Source: Herbiconiux gentiana
GTDB taxonomy: Bacteria; Actinomycetota; Actinomycetes; Actinomycetales; Microbacteriaceae
Length of the DNA: 64,000 bases
Direction: 5' to 3'
NCBI RefSeq assembly: GCF_024978135.1
Contig: NZ_JANTEZ010000001.1
Coordinates: 558,001-622,000, forward strand
The position numbers were made by a program, and so were the translations under genes. The notes beneath the pieces were generated by a model, which was not told the origin of the DNA, made no database searches, and saw only the letters and a list, made by a program, of their open reading frames with translations. This document shows, one piece after another, positions 52,680 to 61,084 of this stretch. Numbering within the stretch: the stretch's first letter is position 1; the number at the start of each line of letters is the position of its first letter.

Positions 52680-54335
52680 CTACCCTTCCGTCACGACCCC
52701 CGCCGCCACCCGCCACTGCCGCCCCAACTCCACGGTCTCGAGCATCCGCCGGTCGTGCGTGACGAGCAGCAGCGTCCCGTCGTACGACGTCAGCGCCTGC
52801 TCGAGCTGCTCGATGGCCACGAGGTCCAGGTGGTTCGTCGGCTCGTCGAGCACGAGCAGGTTCACCCCGCGGGCCTGCAGCAGCGCGAGCCCCGCGCGGG
52901 TGCGCTCCCCCGGCGAGAGCTCGGCGAGCGGCCGGTTCACGTGGTCGGCCTTCAGCCCGAACTTCGCCAGCAGCGTGCGGATCTCCGCCACCGGCAGCGA
53001 CGGCAACAGCGTCGAGAAGCGGTCGACCAGGGGCCCGGGGCCCGCCAGCACAGCCCGGGCCTGATCGATCTCCCCGATCTCCACCGACGCTCCGAGCGAC
53101 GCCGAACCCGAGGCCGGCGCCAGCCGCCCGAGCAGCAGCGACAGCAGCGTCGACTTCCCGGCGCCGTTCGGCCCGGTGATGCCGATGCGGTCACCGGCCG
53201 AGACCTGCAGCGAGACCGGTCCGAGCGTGAACGCGCCTAGCGAGACGACCGCCGCCGACAGCGTCGACACCACCGACGACGAGCGCGGCGCCGAGCCGAT
53301 CGTGAACTGCAGCTGCCACTCCTTGCGCGGCTCCTCCACCTCGTCGAGGCGCGCGATGCGGCTCTCCATCTGCCGCACCTTCTGGGCCTGCTTCTCCGAC
53401 GACTCGGCCGAGGCCTTGCGGCGGATCTTGTCGTTGTCCGGCGACTTCTTCATCGCGTTCCGCACGCCCTGGCTCGACCACTCGCGCTGCACCCGCGCCC
53501 GCGAGACCAGGTCGTCTTTCTTCGCCGCGAACTCGTCGTATTCCTCGCGGGCGTGCCGCCTGGCGACCTCCCGCTCCTCGAGGAAGGCGTCGTAGCCGCC
53601 GCCGTAGACCCGGTTCGTCCCCTGTGCGAGGTCGAGCTCCAGCACCCGCGTCACGCTCCGCGCCAGGAACTCGCGGTCGTGGCTGACGAGCACCACCCCG
53701 CCGCGCAGCCCCCGGATGAACCCCTCCAGCCGCTCGAGCCCGTCGAGGTCGAGGTCGTTGGTCGGTTCGTCGAGCAGCACGATGTCGAAGCGCGACAGCA
53801 GCAGGGCCGCGAGTCCGACGCGCGCCGCCTGGCCACCCGAGAGCGAGGTCATCAGCGCATCCGCCGACAGCTCGAGGCCCAGCTCGGCCAGCACGATCGG
53901 CAGCCGCTCGTCGAGGTCGGCGGCACCGCTCGCGAGCCAGCGCTCGAGGGCGGTCGAGTAGGTGTCGGCGGGGTCGGGGGCTCCGGATGCGCGCTCCGCC
54001 GTGTCTCCGAGCGCCGACGCCGCGGCGTCCATCTCGGCCGTGGCCTGCGCGGTACCGGTTCGGCGGCCGACGTACTGCGCCACCGTCTCGCCGGGCACCC
54101 GCTCGTGCTCCTGCGGCAGCCAGCCGACGAACGCATCGGACGGAGCGAGCGTGACGCTGCCCTCCAGCGGCTCCGACAGACCGGCGAGCAGCCGCAGCAG
54201 CGTCGACTTCCCCGCTCCGTTCGCGCCGACGACGCCCACCACGTCACCGGGGGCGACGACGAGATCGAGCGAGCTGAACAGGGTGCGGTGGTCGTGGCCC
54301 CCGGCGAGCCCCTTGGCGACGAGCGTTGCGGTCAT
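52680..54335 (-). CDS. ABC-F family ATPase
   Basis: 551-residue soluble protein with two ABC domains and no membrane part. First Walker A 'GANGAGKSTLLRLLAGLSEP', signature 'LSGGQAARVGLAALLLSRFD'; second Walker A 'GPNGAGKSTLLSLLLGRL', signature 'LSPGERTRAGLALLQ' and 'LVLDEPTNHLDL'. The linker between domains (about 235-325) is highly charged, as in ABC-F proteins that act in the ribosomal E site. Members include antibiotic ribosomal-protection factors and translation factors; this one is closer in style to the resistance-type with a long linker, but that is inference. Confidence 0.93.
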   Translation of the reverse strand: MTATLVAKGLAGGHDHRTLFSSLDLVVAPGDVVGVVGANGAGKSTLLRLLAGLSEPLEGSVTLAPSDAFVGWLPQEHERVPGETVAQYVGRRTGTAQATAEMDAAASALGDTAERASGAPDPADTYSTALERWLASGAADLDERLPIVLAELGLELSADALMTSLSGGQAARVGLAALLLSRFDIVLLDEPTNDLDLDGLERLEGFIRGLRGGVVLVSHDREFLARSVTRVLELDLAQGTNRVYGGGYDAFLEEREVARRHAREEYDEFAAKKDDLVSRARVQREWSSQGVRNAMKKSPDNDKIRRKASAESSEKQAQKVRQMESRIARLDEVEEPRKEWQLQFTIGSAPRSSSVVSTLSAAVVSLGAFTLGPVSLQVSAGDRIGITGPNGAGKSTLLSLLLGRLAPASGSASLGASVEIGEIDQARAVLAGPGPLVDRFSTLLPSLPVAEIRTLLAKFGLKADHVNRPLAELSPGERTRAGLALLQARGVNLLVLDEPTNHLDLVAIEQLEQALTSYDGTLLLVTHDRRMLETVELGRQWRVAAGVVTEG

Positions 54336-54472
54336 CTCTCCATGCTCCCGCATCCGAGCCCGTCCCGCGGCCACCGCCGTCGCGCGATGCCCACGGCCAC
54401 CGGCCGCGAGCGGCCCGCACCGACCACCAGCAACCACCGCCCAGCGACCGGCACCGGATGCCCGCCGCACCC

Positions 54473-54501
54473 TTTACGTGGCGCGCCGCCGGGTCTACTC
54501 T
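54473..54501 (+). promoter_or_regulatory. Candidate promoter of third CWB2 gene
   Basis: TTTACG (54473-54478), 17-base spacer, TACTCT (54496-54501). It would give a leader of roughly 80 bases before ATG 54590. The shared palindrome of the other two CWB2 genes is not found here. Confidence 0.4.
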
Positions 54502-54589
54502 CGCCCTGGGGAGATCGACGCGGAAACCCGAGCGTCGTCGGCGCAGTGACCCGACCGTTCCATTCCGCTCCGACCGCGATCGAGGAATC

Positions 54590-55642
54590 ATGAACCCCAG
54601 CCGCTCCTTCCGCCCATTCCTGCCGGCCGTCACCGCCGCCGCCCTCGTGCTCCTCCTGACCGGGGCGGCCCTTCCCGCCTCGGCAGTGACCACCGAGGAC
54701 ACGGCAGCCGCCGCCGCCGGCCCGACCGTCGACCGCATCGGCGGAGCCGACCGCTTCACCGTCGCGGTCAACGTCTCCAAAGACGGCTACCCCGACGGCA
54801 ACGGCGTCGCCTACCTCGTGACCGGCCTCGACTACCCCGACGCGCTCGGCGCCGCTCCGGCGGCCGTGCACACGAACGGCCCGCTGCTGCTGACTACCCG
54901 CGACACCATCCCGCCCGTGGTGCTCGACGAGCTGAACCGCCTCAAGCCGAACCTCGTGATCATCGTCGGCGGCCCGAACTCGGTCTCGGCCGCCGTCGAG
55001 GCCCAGCTGGGCACGGTCGTCTCCACCCCCGCCGTCACCCGGGTGCAGGGCACCGACCGTTACGACACCTCGCGCAAGCTCTTCGACTACGTCTTCGGGT
55101 TCACCGTCGGACCGGTCGCCTACGTCGCGACCGGTCGCAACTTCCCCGACGCGCTCTCGGCGGGAGCGGCCGCGGGATCGGCCGACGCCCCGGTCGTCCT
55201 GGTCGACGGCGCGGCGCCCCAGCTCGACGCCGCGACCTCCGGCACGCTCACGGCCCAGAACATCTCCACGATCAAGGTCGCGGGTGGCGAGGCGGCGGTC
55301 TCGCCGGGCATCGTGTCCGACCTCGACTACCTCTTCGACACCGTGAAGCGGCTGAGCGGCGCCGATCGCTACCAAAGCTCGGTCGCGATCAACCGCGACG
55401 GCTTCGGCACGGCGAGCCGCGTCTTCCTGGCGACGGGTTCGACGTTCCCCGACGCCCTCGCCGGCGCCGCTCTCGCTGGCAAGATCGACGCGCCCCTGTT
55501 CGTCGTGCCGACCACCTGCGTGCCGCCGGAGGTGCTCGCCGAGATCAGCTTGCTGAAGGCATCGCGCGTCACCCTGCTCGGCGGAACGGCGGCGCTTGCT
55601 CCCAGCGTGCAGGCGCTGCAGCCCTGCGGCGGCCCGCAGTAG
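54590..55642 (+). CDS. Cell-wall-binding repeat 2 (CWB2) protein, short form
   Basis: 350-residue secreted protein: signal peptide (about 1-32, 'AALVLLLTGAALPASA') followed directly by three CWB2 repeats ('RIGGADRFTVAVNVS', 'YVATGRNFPDALSAGAAA', 'FLATGSTFPDALAGAALAG'). Unlike its two paralogs upstream it has no Ig-like domain, so it is a bare wall-binding module. GAGGA lies just before the ATG. It precedes a LuxR regulator gene by about 180 bases. Confidence 0.93.
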   Translation: MNPSRSFRPFLPAVTAAALVLLLTGAALPASAVTTEDTAAAAAGPTVDRIGGADRFTVAVNVSKDGYPDGNGVAYLVTGLDYPDALGAAPAAVHTNGPLLLTTRDTIPPVVLDELNRLKPNLVIIVGGPNSVSAAVEAQLGTVVSTPAVTRVQGTDRYDTSRKLFDYVFGFTVGPVAYVATGRNFPDALSAGAAAGSADAPVVLVDGAAPQLDAATSGTLTAQNISTIKVAGGEAAVSPGIVSDLDYLFDTVKRLSGADRYQSSVAINRDGFGTASRVFLATGSTFPDALAGAALAGKIDAPLFVVPTTCVPPEVLAEISLLKASRVTLLGGTAALAPSVQALQPCGGPQ

Positions 55643-55825
55643 CACACCGCCGGAGGCGCGTGGGCAGCTCGGAGCCGGAAAGCGCAAAGACAGCTGGGCG
55701 GCACCACACAATGCCCTCCATTCCGCCGGCCCACACTCGGGGGCGCTTGCCATCGGGTCCCTCGGGTGCCAACGTGGGCGGAGCGGGTGAGCGAAAAGCA
55801 TCGCCCGGGTGAACAGGGAGCCCCA

Positions 55826-57082
55826 TTGGCATCACACATCGAGTCCCTCCTGCGACTCGACGAACTCACCCGCCAGGGGGTCGTGAACCGCCAGGCGGGT
55901 GACCTGACCGCGGCGGCGGAGTCGGTGCGCGCCTGTCACGACCTGCTCGACGGCTTCGACGGCGACACCGTGTTCGATCTCGGCCCCGACCTGGTGCCGA
56001 TGCGCGCCGAGTGGGCGCTGACCTCCACCCTGCAGGGCGACGAGGAACTGGCACTCCGCGGCTGGGAGCGCTGCTGGGAGCAGGCGGGGCGCTTCGGTCT
56101 CGATGAGCTGCGCCGCGAGTCCGCCGCCGCGGTGGCCGTGGTGCACGCCTTCAACGGCGACTGCCGCTACGCGACCCACTGGCTCGATCGCACCGACCCC
56201 GACACTCCTAGCTCAGCGACTCCGCTGGCCGCCGTGGCGCGCGCCACCCTGGCGCTCGACGCACTCGAGCTGCCCGACGCCGAGCGCGAGCTGGCGGAGG
56301 CCCAGGCGCTCGTGACCAGTGAACGCTGGGCCGATCTCGCCTTCGTCGAGGCGCGGCTCGCGTCTCTCGACGGCAAGCACGTCTCGGGCATGGCGCGGCT
56401 GCGCGCGACCTGCCTCGCCCACTATCCGAAGCAGTGGTCGGGCGGGGCGAACTGGGAGCTGATCGACTCCGCCACGCGCATCCTGGACCGCGTCGACGCC
56501 CGGGTGCCCCGGGGTGATCGCGGGGGCTACGGCGGCTCGTCGGTCACCGAATACGCCGATGTCGTGATCGCCCTGCGTGCCCTCGACGACGGCAAGGTCG
56601 AGTCGGCGCGGATGATCGCCCTCGACGATCTCGACCAGCCGACCGTCTCGCTCCGCACGGGTGCGGGCATGCGTCTGCTCCTCGCGGTGACGGCGCCCGA
56701 CGAGCAGGCGGCGCTGGCCCCGGCCGAGGCGGCGCTCGAGACCATCCGCACCGAGCACCTCTACTACCTGCTCCGCTATTTTCCCCAGCCGAGCATCCGC
56801 ACCCTCGCGGCCCGCAACGACGAGCTCGTGCCCTACCTCGGCGACCCGGATGCGACCCCGCAGCGCCCGACGCTCACCAAGCGCGAGCGCGAGGTGCTCT
56901 GGTACATCGCGCAGGGCTACCGCTTCGAGCAGATCGCGGCGGCCGAGTACATCTCGGTGAACACTGTGAAGAGCCACGCGAAGAACCTGTACCAGCGCAT
57001 CGGGGTGAACGACCGCTCGTCGGCCGCGCGGTACGGCGAGGCCAACCCCGACGAGACGCTCGCGCCGAGCGACGACTACTGA
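55826..57082 (+). CDS. LuxR family transcriptional regulator with helical sensor domain
   Basis: 418-residue regulator. The C-terminal LuxR HTH spans about 345-405 ('LTKREREVLWYIAQGY', 'SVNTVKSHAKNLYQRIGV'). The N-terminal 340 residues are an all-helical, TPR-like array, as in MalT-type regulators, but without a STAND ATPase. Start uncertain: TTG 55826 has GGGAG five bases upstream, while in-frame GTGs at 55766 and 55787 would add 20 or 13 residues. It lies downstream of the third CWB2 gene and could control wall-protein genes; this is inferred from position only. Confidence 0.88.
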   Translation: MASHIESLLRLDELTRQGVVNRQAGDLTAAAESVRACHDLLDGFDGDTVFDLGPDLVPMRAEWALTSTLQGDEELALRGWERCWEQAGRFGLDELRRESAAAVAVVHAFNGDCRYATHWLDRTDPDTPSSATPLAAVARATLALDALELPDAERELAEAQALVTSERWADLAFVEARLASLDGKHVSGMARLRATCLAHYPKQWSGGANWELIDSATRILDRVDARVPRGDRGGYGGSSVTEYADVVIALRALDDGKVESARMIALDDLDQPTVSLRTGAGMRLLLAVTAPDEQAALAPAEAALETIRTEHLYYLLRYFPQPSIRTLAARNDELVPYLGDPDATPQRPTLTKREREVLWYIAQGYRFEQIAAAEYISVNTVKSHAKNLYQRIGVNDRSSAARYGEANPDETLAPSDDY

Positions 57083-57098
57083 CCAGCCGGGGCGGGCC

Positions 57099-57770
57099 TC
57101 AGCCCTCGAGCAAGTCGGTGCCGCTGGCCGTGCAGGTCGCGGTGGCGAACGGGCCGGTGGCGGTGCGCTCGATCAGGATGCGGTCGTCGAGCGTGATGCG
57201 GCAGGTGACGTCTCCGTCGCTGTCGCCGTTCACCGCGGTGAGCGTGTAGCTGTTGTAGGTGGCCGCGCCGCCGTAGGCGACGTCGAAGTCGCGCGCGAAC
57301 GGCAGCCGCTGCCCGGTCTCCTGCTGGGTGGCGTCGACGCCGTCGACGAAGGTCGTGTAGGTGATGTCGACGTCGGATCCCGTGCCCTCGACCTCGTAGC
57401 TCAGCGACACCGACGTCTGGTCGAGCGGCGACGAGGTCGACGGAGTGAGCGACCCCGACACGGCCCCGATCAGGCTGCCGAAGAGCCAGACCGTGTAGAG
57501 GATCGACATGCCGAGCGAGACGATGAGCGCCATGAAGCTCACGATGGTTCCGGCCGTGGCCGCCTTCTTGCGCCGCCGGGGCAGCACGAGCGCCACGACG
57601 CCGAGCACGACGCCGACGAGCGCCACGAGGATCGCGAAGTAGCTGAAGAACGGGATGAGCCCCGCGACGAACGCGCCGATGCCGACCCAGAGCGCGGCGA
57701 GGCCCAGCTTGTTGGGCAGCAGAGCCCCGGCGGGGGTCGGCGGGTACGGGGGCTGCGGTGGGTGGCTCAT
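57099..57770 (-). CDS. DUF4190-type membrane protein
   Basis: 223-residue protein. A Pro-rich cytosolic N-terminus is followed by three membrane segments (about 20-120; 'FVAGLIPFFSYFAILVALVG' and 'VVLGVVALVLPRRRKKA') typical of DUF4190, then an extracellular C-terminal domain ('DITYTTFVDGVDATQQETGQ', two cysteines in 'VTCRITLDD' and 'ATCTASGTD'), similar to MmpS-type accessory domains. Its ATG overlaps the stop of the GMC oxidoreductase gene (57767-57770), so it is the third member of that operon. Confidence 0.85.
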   Translation of the reverse strand: MSHPPQPPYPPTPAGALLPNKLGLAALWVGIGAFVAGLIPFFSYFAILVALVGVVLGVVALVLPRRRKKAATAGTIVSFMALIVSLGMSILYTVWLFGSLIGAVSGSLTPSTSSPLDQTSVSLSYEVEGTGSDVDITYTTFVDGVDATQQETGQRLPFARDFDVAYGGAATYNSYTLTAVNGDSDGDVTCRITLDDRILIERTATGPFATATCTASGTDLLEG

Positions 57771-59371
57771 GCTCCCACCCTGTCAGACTCTGCTGACAGT
57801 GAGGAAGGGATCGACATCGAGGAAGGACCGGCAGCGAGGAAGCGATCGGCCGTCCGCAGCGCCAGCGCCATGATAGTCAGCGCCGGGTTCGCGATCAGCG
57901 AGCTCGGGAAGATCGAGTTGTCGCAGATCCAGAGGTTCGGGATGTCGTGCGAGCGCCCGTCGGGGTCGACGACCGAGCTGCCCGGGTCGACGCCCATCCG
58001 CGCGGTGCCGACGGTGTGCGCGGTGCGGGTGAGCACCCGGGTGCTGGTCGCCCCCGCCGCCTCCACGATCGCCGTCATCGTGGCGATCGCGTGCTCGTCG
58101 AGTGCCTTTTCGTTCTCACCGGCCGAGAACAGGATGCGCGCCTTCGGTATCCCGAACTCGTCCGTCTCCTCGGCGAGCTCCAGCCGGTTCCCGTCGTAGG
58201 GCAGGCACTCGGCGTTGATACCGACACCGGCGACGAAGGCGTAGTCGTCGAGGGCGTCCATCAGGCCGCGGCCCCAGAGTCCGCCACCCCGGGTGAGCGA
58301 GGTGGCGTAGGTCAGGGGCATGACGCCGAGGCTCTGCATGAGGTAGCCGCCGGCGAAGTCCGCGTCGGCGGGCCGCACCATGTCCTCGCTGATGATCGAC
58401 GAGGGGTAGCCGCGGTAGCCGCGCATCTCGGTGTCGAAGGTGCCCCAGACCTGGGTGGCGCCGTGGGCCATGAAGTTCCGGCCGACCTGACCGCTGCTGT
58501 TCGCCAGCCCCGTGTGCAGCAGCAGCCGCGGCGTCTCGATTCCGCCGGCGCAGAGGAAGACGTTCGCGCAGCGCTGCCGGTGGTCGACGCCGTGCTGCCG
58601 GTAGACCACCGCGACGACCCGGCCCGAGGCGTCGGTCTCGATGGTGTGCACCATGGCCTCCGCGCGGATCTCCGCCCCCGACGCCACCGCCACCGGGAGG
58701 TAGGTGGTGTCCATGCTCGCCTTCGCGGAGGTGCGGCATCCCTGGTGGCAGGCGCCGCAGGAGACGCAGGCCTGTCGCGGGCCGGCGTTCGGCTGGTCGC
58801 GGTCGCGGGTGAGCACCGCCGCCGGGGCGTCGGTGGCGCGGATGCCGAGGGCCGAGCATCCGCTCATCATCATGTCGCTCGAGGCGTTGCGGCGGGTGGG
58901 CGGGTAGTCGTAGCGGCGGCCGGCGTCCCAGGGGTAGTCGGCCGGGCCCGAGACGCCGATGTCGCGCTCGGCGCGCTCGATGTAGCGGGTGAGCTCGGCG
59001 ACGTCGACGGGCCAGTCCTCGCCGCGGCCCGAGTCGCGCTTCAGGCGGAGGTCGGTCTCCTGCGGGCGCGGGGTGAAGGCGCCCCAGTGCAGGGTGGAGC
59101 CGCCGACGCCGCGTCCGCTGTTGTTCTGGCCGAAGGTGGTGGGGTCGTCGCCGCCGCTCAGTCGCTCGGCCATCCAGTTGATCTCGACGGCTTCGCTCTC
59201 GTCGGGCGTGTGCTGCTCGGGCTCGAAGTTCGGGCCGGCCTCGAGGGCGACGACACTCTGGCCGCGGGCCGCGAGCGCGGCGAGGATGGGCGCGCCGCCC
59301 GCGCCCGTGCCGATGATGACGGCGTCGACCACGTCGGACTCGGCGTGGGTCTTCATGCCGGTGAGGTTCAT
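57767..59371 (-). CDS. GMC family oxidoreductase
   Basis: 534-residue FAD-dependent glucose-methanol-choline-type dehydrogenase. FAD loop 'DAVIIGTGAGGAPILAALAA', 'SGRGVGGSTLHWGAF' (GMC signature 1) and the active-site His region 'HTVGTARMGVDPGSSVVDPD' are intact. A Cys-rich segment 'ACVSCGACHQGCRTSAKASM' resembles that in gluconate/cholesterol-type dehydrogenases. No signal peptide or Tat motif. The upstream coupled gene carries a subunit-3-like C-terminus, which would pair with this catalytic subunit. Overlaps both neighbours by four bases. Substrate: a sugar or polyol derivative; not determined. Confidence 0.93.
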   Translation of the reverse strand: MNLTGMKTHAESDVVDAVIIGTGAGGAPILAALAARGQSVVALEAGPNFEPEQHTPDESEAVEINWMAERLSGGDDPTTFGQNNSGRGVGGSTLHWGAFTPRPQETDLRLKRDSGRGEDWPVDVAELTRYIERAERDIGVSGPADYPWDAGRRYDYPPTRRNASSDMMMSGCSALGIRATDAPAAVLTRDRDQPNAGPRQACVSCGACHQGCRTSAKASMDTTYLPVAVASGAEIRAEAMVHTIETDASGRVVAVVYRQHGVDHRQRCANVFLCAGGIETPRLLLHTGLANSSGQVGRNFMAHGATQVWGTFDTEMRGYRGYPSSIISEDMVRPADADFAGGYLMQSLGVMPLTYATSLTRGGGLWGRGLMDALDDYAFVAGVGINAECLPYDGNRLELAEETDEFGIPKARILFSAGENEKALDEHAIATMTAIVEAAGATSTRVLTRTAHTVGTARMGVDPGSSVVDPDGRSHDIPNLWICDNSIFPSSLIANPALTIMALALRTADRFLAAGPSSMSIPSSLSAESDRVGA

Positions 59372-60960
59372 GCGCGGGCCTTCGGGTCGGTGGTGGACGT
59401 GGTGGTGGTGGCGGCGGGCTGGGCGGGCGCGGGCTGGCCAGGCCCGTGCGGCGCGGGCCGGGCGGGCGCCGCGTGCGCGGGCTCGGCGGGCGACCCTGAC
59501 TGCGCGGGCGCGTTGCGCGGCCGAGGCCGCGGCGCGGGTTCCCACTGCTCGCGGGCGCCGGCGACGAGCAGCTGGAAGCCCTGCTTCCGCACCCCGTCGC
59601 CGCCGGTCGCGAAGCCGTCGAAGCCCACGCGGGCGAGCGAGGCCGGATGCGCGAGCCACAGCTTCGCGAGATCGGCACACGCGTCCTCGAACCAGCTCGC
59701 GAGCTGCGCGCCCGACAGCGCACCGCCGGCGGGCGCCTCCCCGGCGGCGAGGCGCTCGAGGCGCGAGTCCTGCTCGTCCGGAGCCGCGCCCTCGAACCCA
59801 CGGAGGGCATCCAGCGCCAGCGCGTACGCCTCCGGGTCGGCCGGCAGCGAGGCGTTCCGCCACCCGTCGCCCGCTCCGGCGGCGAGCTGTGCGTCGAGGC
59901 GGGCCGCGAGGTCGATCGGCTCGCCCTCCTGCGGAACCACCCGCGCGGCCACGGCGCGCAGGGTCGTCAGCTGCGCCGGCGTCAGCGTCTGCGGCTCGTA
60001 CAGCACGTCGTCGCCGAGAGCCCGCCGCGCCAGGATGCCGCGCGTGCGGCGGCTGGTGCGATCCGAGGCGATGACCGCGGCGACGTCGCGCGGCACCGCC
60101 GGACCGCGCCCGGCCGACAGCTGCCAGAGACTGTCGATCAACGCGGCGACCTCGCCCGGCTGCTCGATTGGCAGCAGGTGCGCGGCTCCGTCGACCACGG
60201 CGAACGTCGCATGCGGATACACCGGACCGTTCAGCTCGCGCTGGGCCTGCTCACCGAGATCGCCGTCCTCCCGGCCGCTGACGATCAGGGCGGGCACGGG
60301 GAGCGGCTCGACGACCGGGCGCCAGTCCTCCTCGCTCCCCCGGTTCAACCACGCGATCCAGGCCTCGGGCGCGGTGCGGGCGAGATCCCGCACCACGAGG
60401 GCGTCGTCGGCGGGAGAGAGCGGGCCGGCGGTGTTCGCGTCGATGAAGGTGCGGGCGTCGGCGCCCGACACGGGCCCTCGGCTCGCCCAGCCGATCATCT
60501 GCTCGCGCCGCTCCTCCTCCATGGGCTCGGGCGACGGCGGCGATCCGGCCAGCAGCACCACGCCGGCGAGGCCGAAGACCGGCGCCTCTCCGCTCAGCAC
60601 CCGGTCGGCGACAAGGGTCGCGATCTTGCCGCCCATCGAATGTCCGACGAGCAGCCACCGCTGGGGGGCCGCGAAAGCGATGCGCGCCAGCACGTAGTCC
60701 ACCGTCTCCTCGACGGTGACGGCGCCCCGCGCCGCCTCGTCGCCGAAGCCGGGGAGGTCGAGGGCGAGCATCCGGAACCGGCCGTCGAGCCGCGCGCCGA
60801 GCGTGTCGAAGGCGTGGCGGCTGGAGCCGAGGGCGTGCAGGCAGACGAGGGTGGGCAGCTCGTCGGGGAGAGCCGCGGGAGTGTGAGGGATGGCGGTGCC
60901 GTTTCGTTCGAGACCGGAGGTGCGGGTGATGCTCGCCAACCTAGTCACATCGCGACTCAC
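59368..60960 (-). CDS. Alpha/beta hydrolase fused to gluconate 2-dehydrogenase subunit 3-like domain
   Basis: 530-residue fusion. Residues about 30-275 are an alpha/beta hydrolase: oxyanion 'LVCLHALGSSRHAF', nucleophile elbow 'GHSMGG', acid in 'VSGREDGDLG', and His in 'DGAAHLLPIEQPGE'. Residues about 310-480 ('TLTPAQLTTLRAVAARVVPQ', 'WFEDACADLAKLWLAHP') are like gluconate 2-dehydrogenase subunit 3, normally a separate small partner of GMC dehydrogenases. A Pro/Ala tail follows. Directly coupled (ATGA) to the GMC gene. The GTG at 60960 is the most upstream start; GTG 60948 is possible. Confidence 0.85.
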   Translation of the reverse strand: MSRDVTRLASITRTSGLERNGTAIPHTPAALPDELPTLVCLHALGSSRHAFDTLGARLDGRFRMLALDLPGFGDEAARGAVTVEETVDYVLARIAFAAPQRWLLVGHSMGGKIATLVADRVLSGEAPVFGLAGVVLLAGSPPSPEPMEEERREQMIGWASRGPVSGADARTFIDANTAGPLSPADDALVVRDLARTAPEAWIAWLNRGSEEDWRPVVEPLPVPALIVSGREDGDLGEQAQRELNGPVYPHATFAVVDGAAHLLPIEQPGEVAALIDSLWQLSAGRGPAVPRDVAAVIASDRTSRRTRGILARRALGDDVLYEPQTLTPAQLTTLRAVAARVVPQEGEPIDLAARLDAQLAAGAGDGWRNASLPADPEAYALALDALRGFEGAAPDEQDSRLERLAAGEAPAGGALSGAQLASWFEDACADLAKLWLAHPASLARVGFDGFATGGDGVRKQGFQLLVAGAREQWEPAPRPRPRNAPAQSGSPAEPAHAAPARPAPHGPGQPAPAQPAATTTTSTTDPKARA

Positions 60961-61007
60961 GGCAAGAGCAGGTGACGCGAATCGCGGTCAGCCCCCAGCC
61001 GGCCGTC

Positions 61008-61066
61008 CGCGGGCGACACCTGTCGGTGAGCCTGGCAGTCCCTCGCGGGCGACACCTGTCGGTGAG
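61008..61066. repeat. 23-bp direct repeat before a membrane-protein gene
   Basis: CGCGGGCGACACCTGTCGGT-type 23-base sequence at 61008-61030 and 61044-61066, 36 bases apart. Each holds the small palindrome CACC-TGTC-GGTG. The pair lies just upstream of the -10 of the next gene. Confidence 0.85.
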
Positions 61067-61072
61067 TCTCGC

Positions 61073-61078
61073 TAGATT
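61073..61078 (+). promoter_or_regulatory. -10 box of leaderless gene
   Basis: TAGATT six bases before ATG 61085. The second 23-bp repeat copy occupies the -35 region, so a protein bound there would affect this promoter. Confidence 0.5.
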
Positions 61079-61084
61079 GAACGG

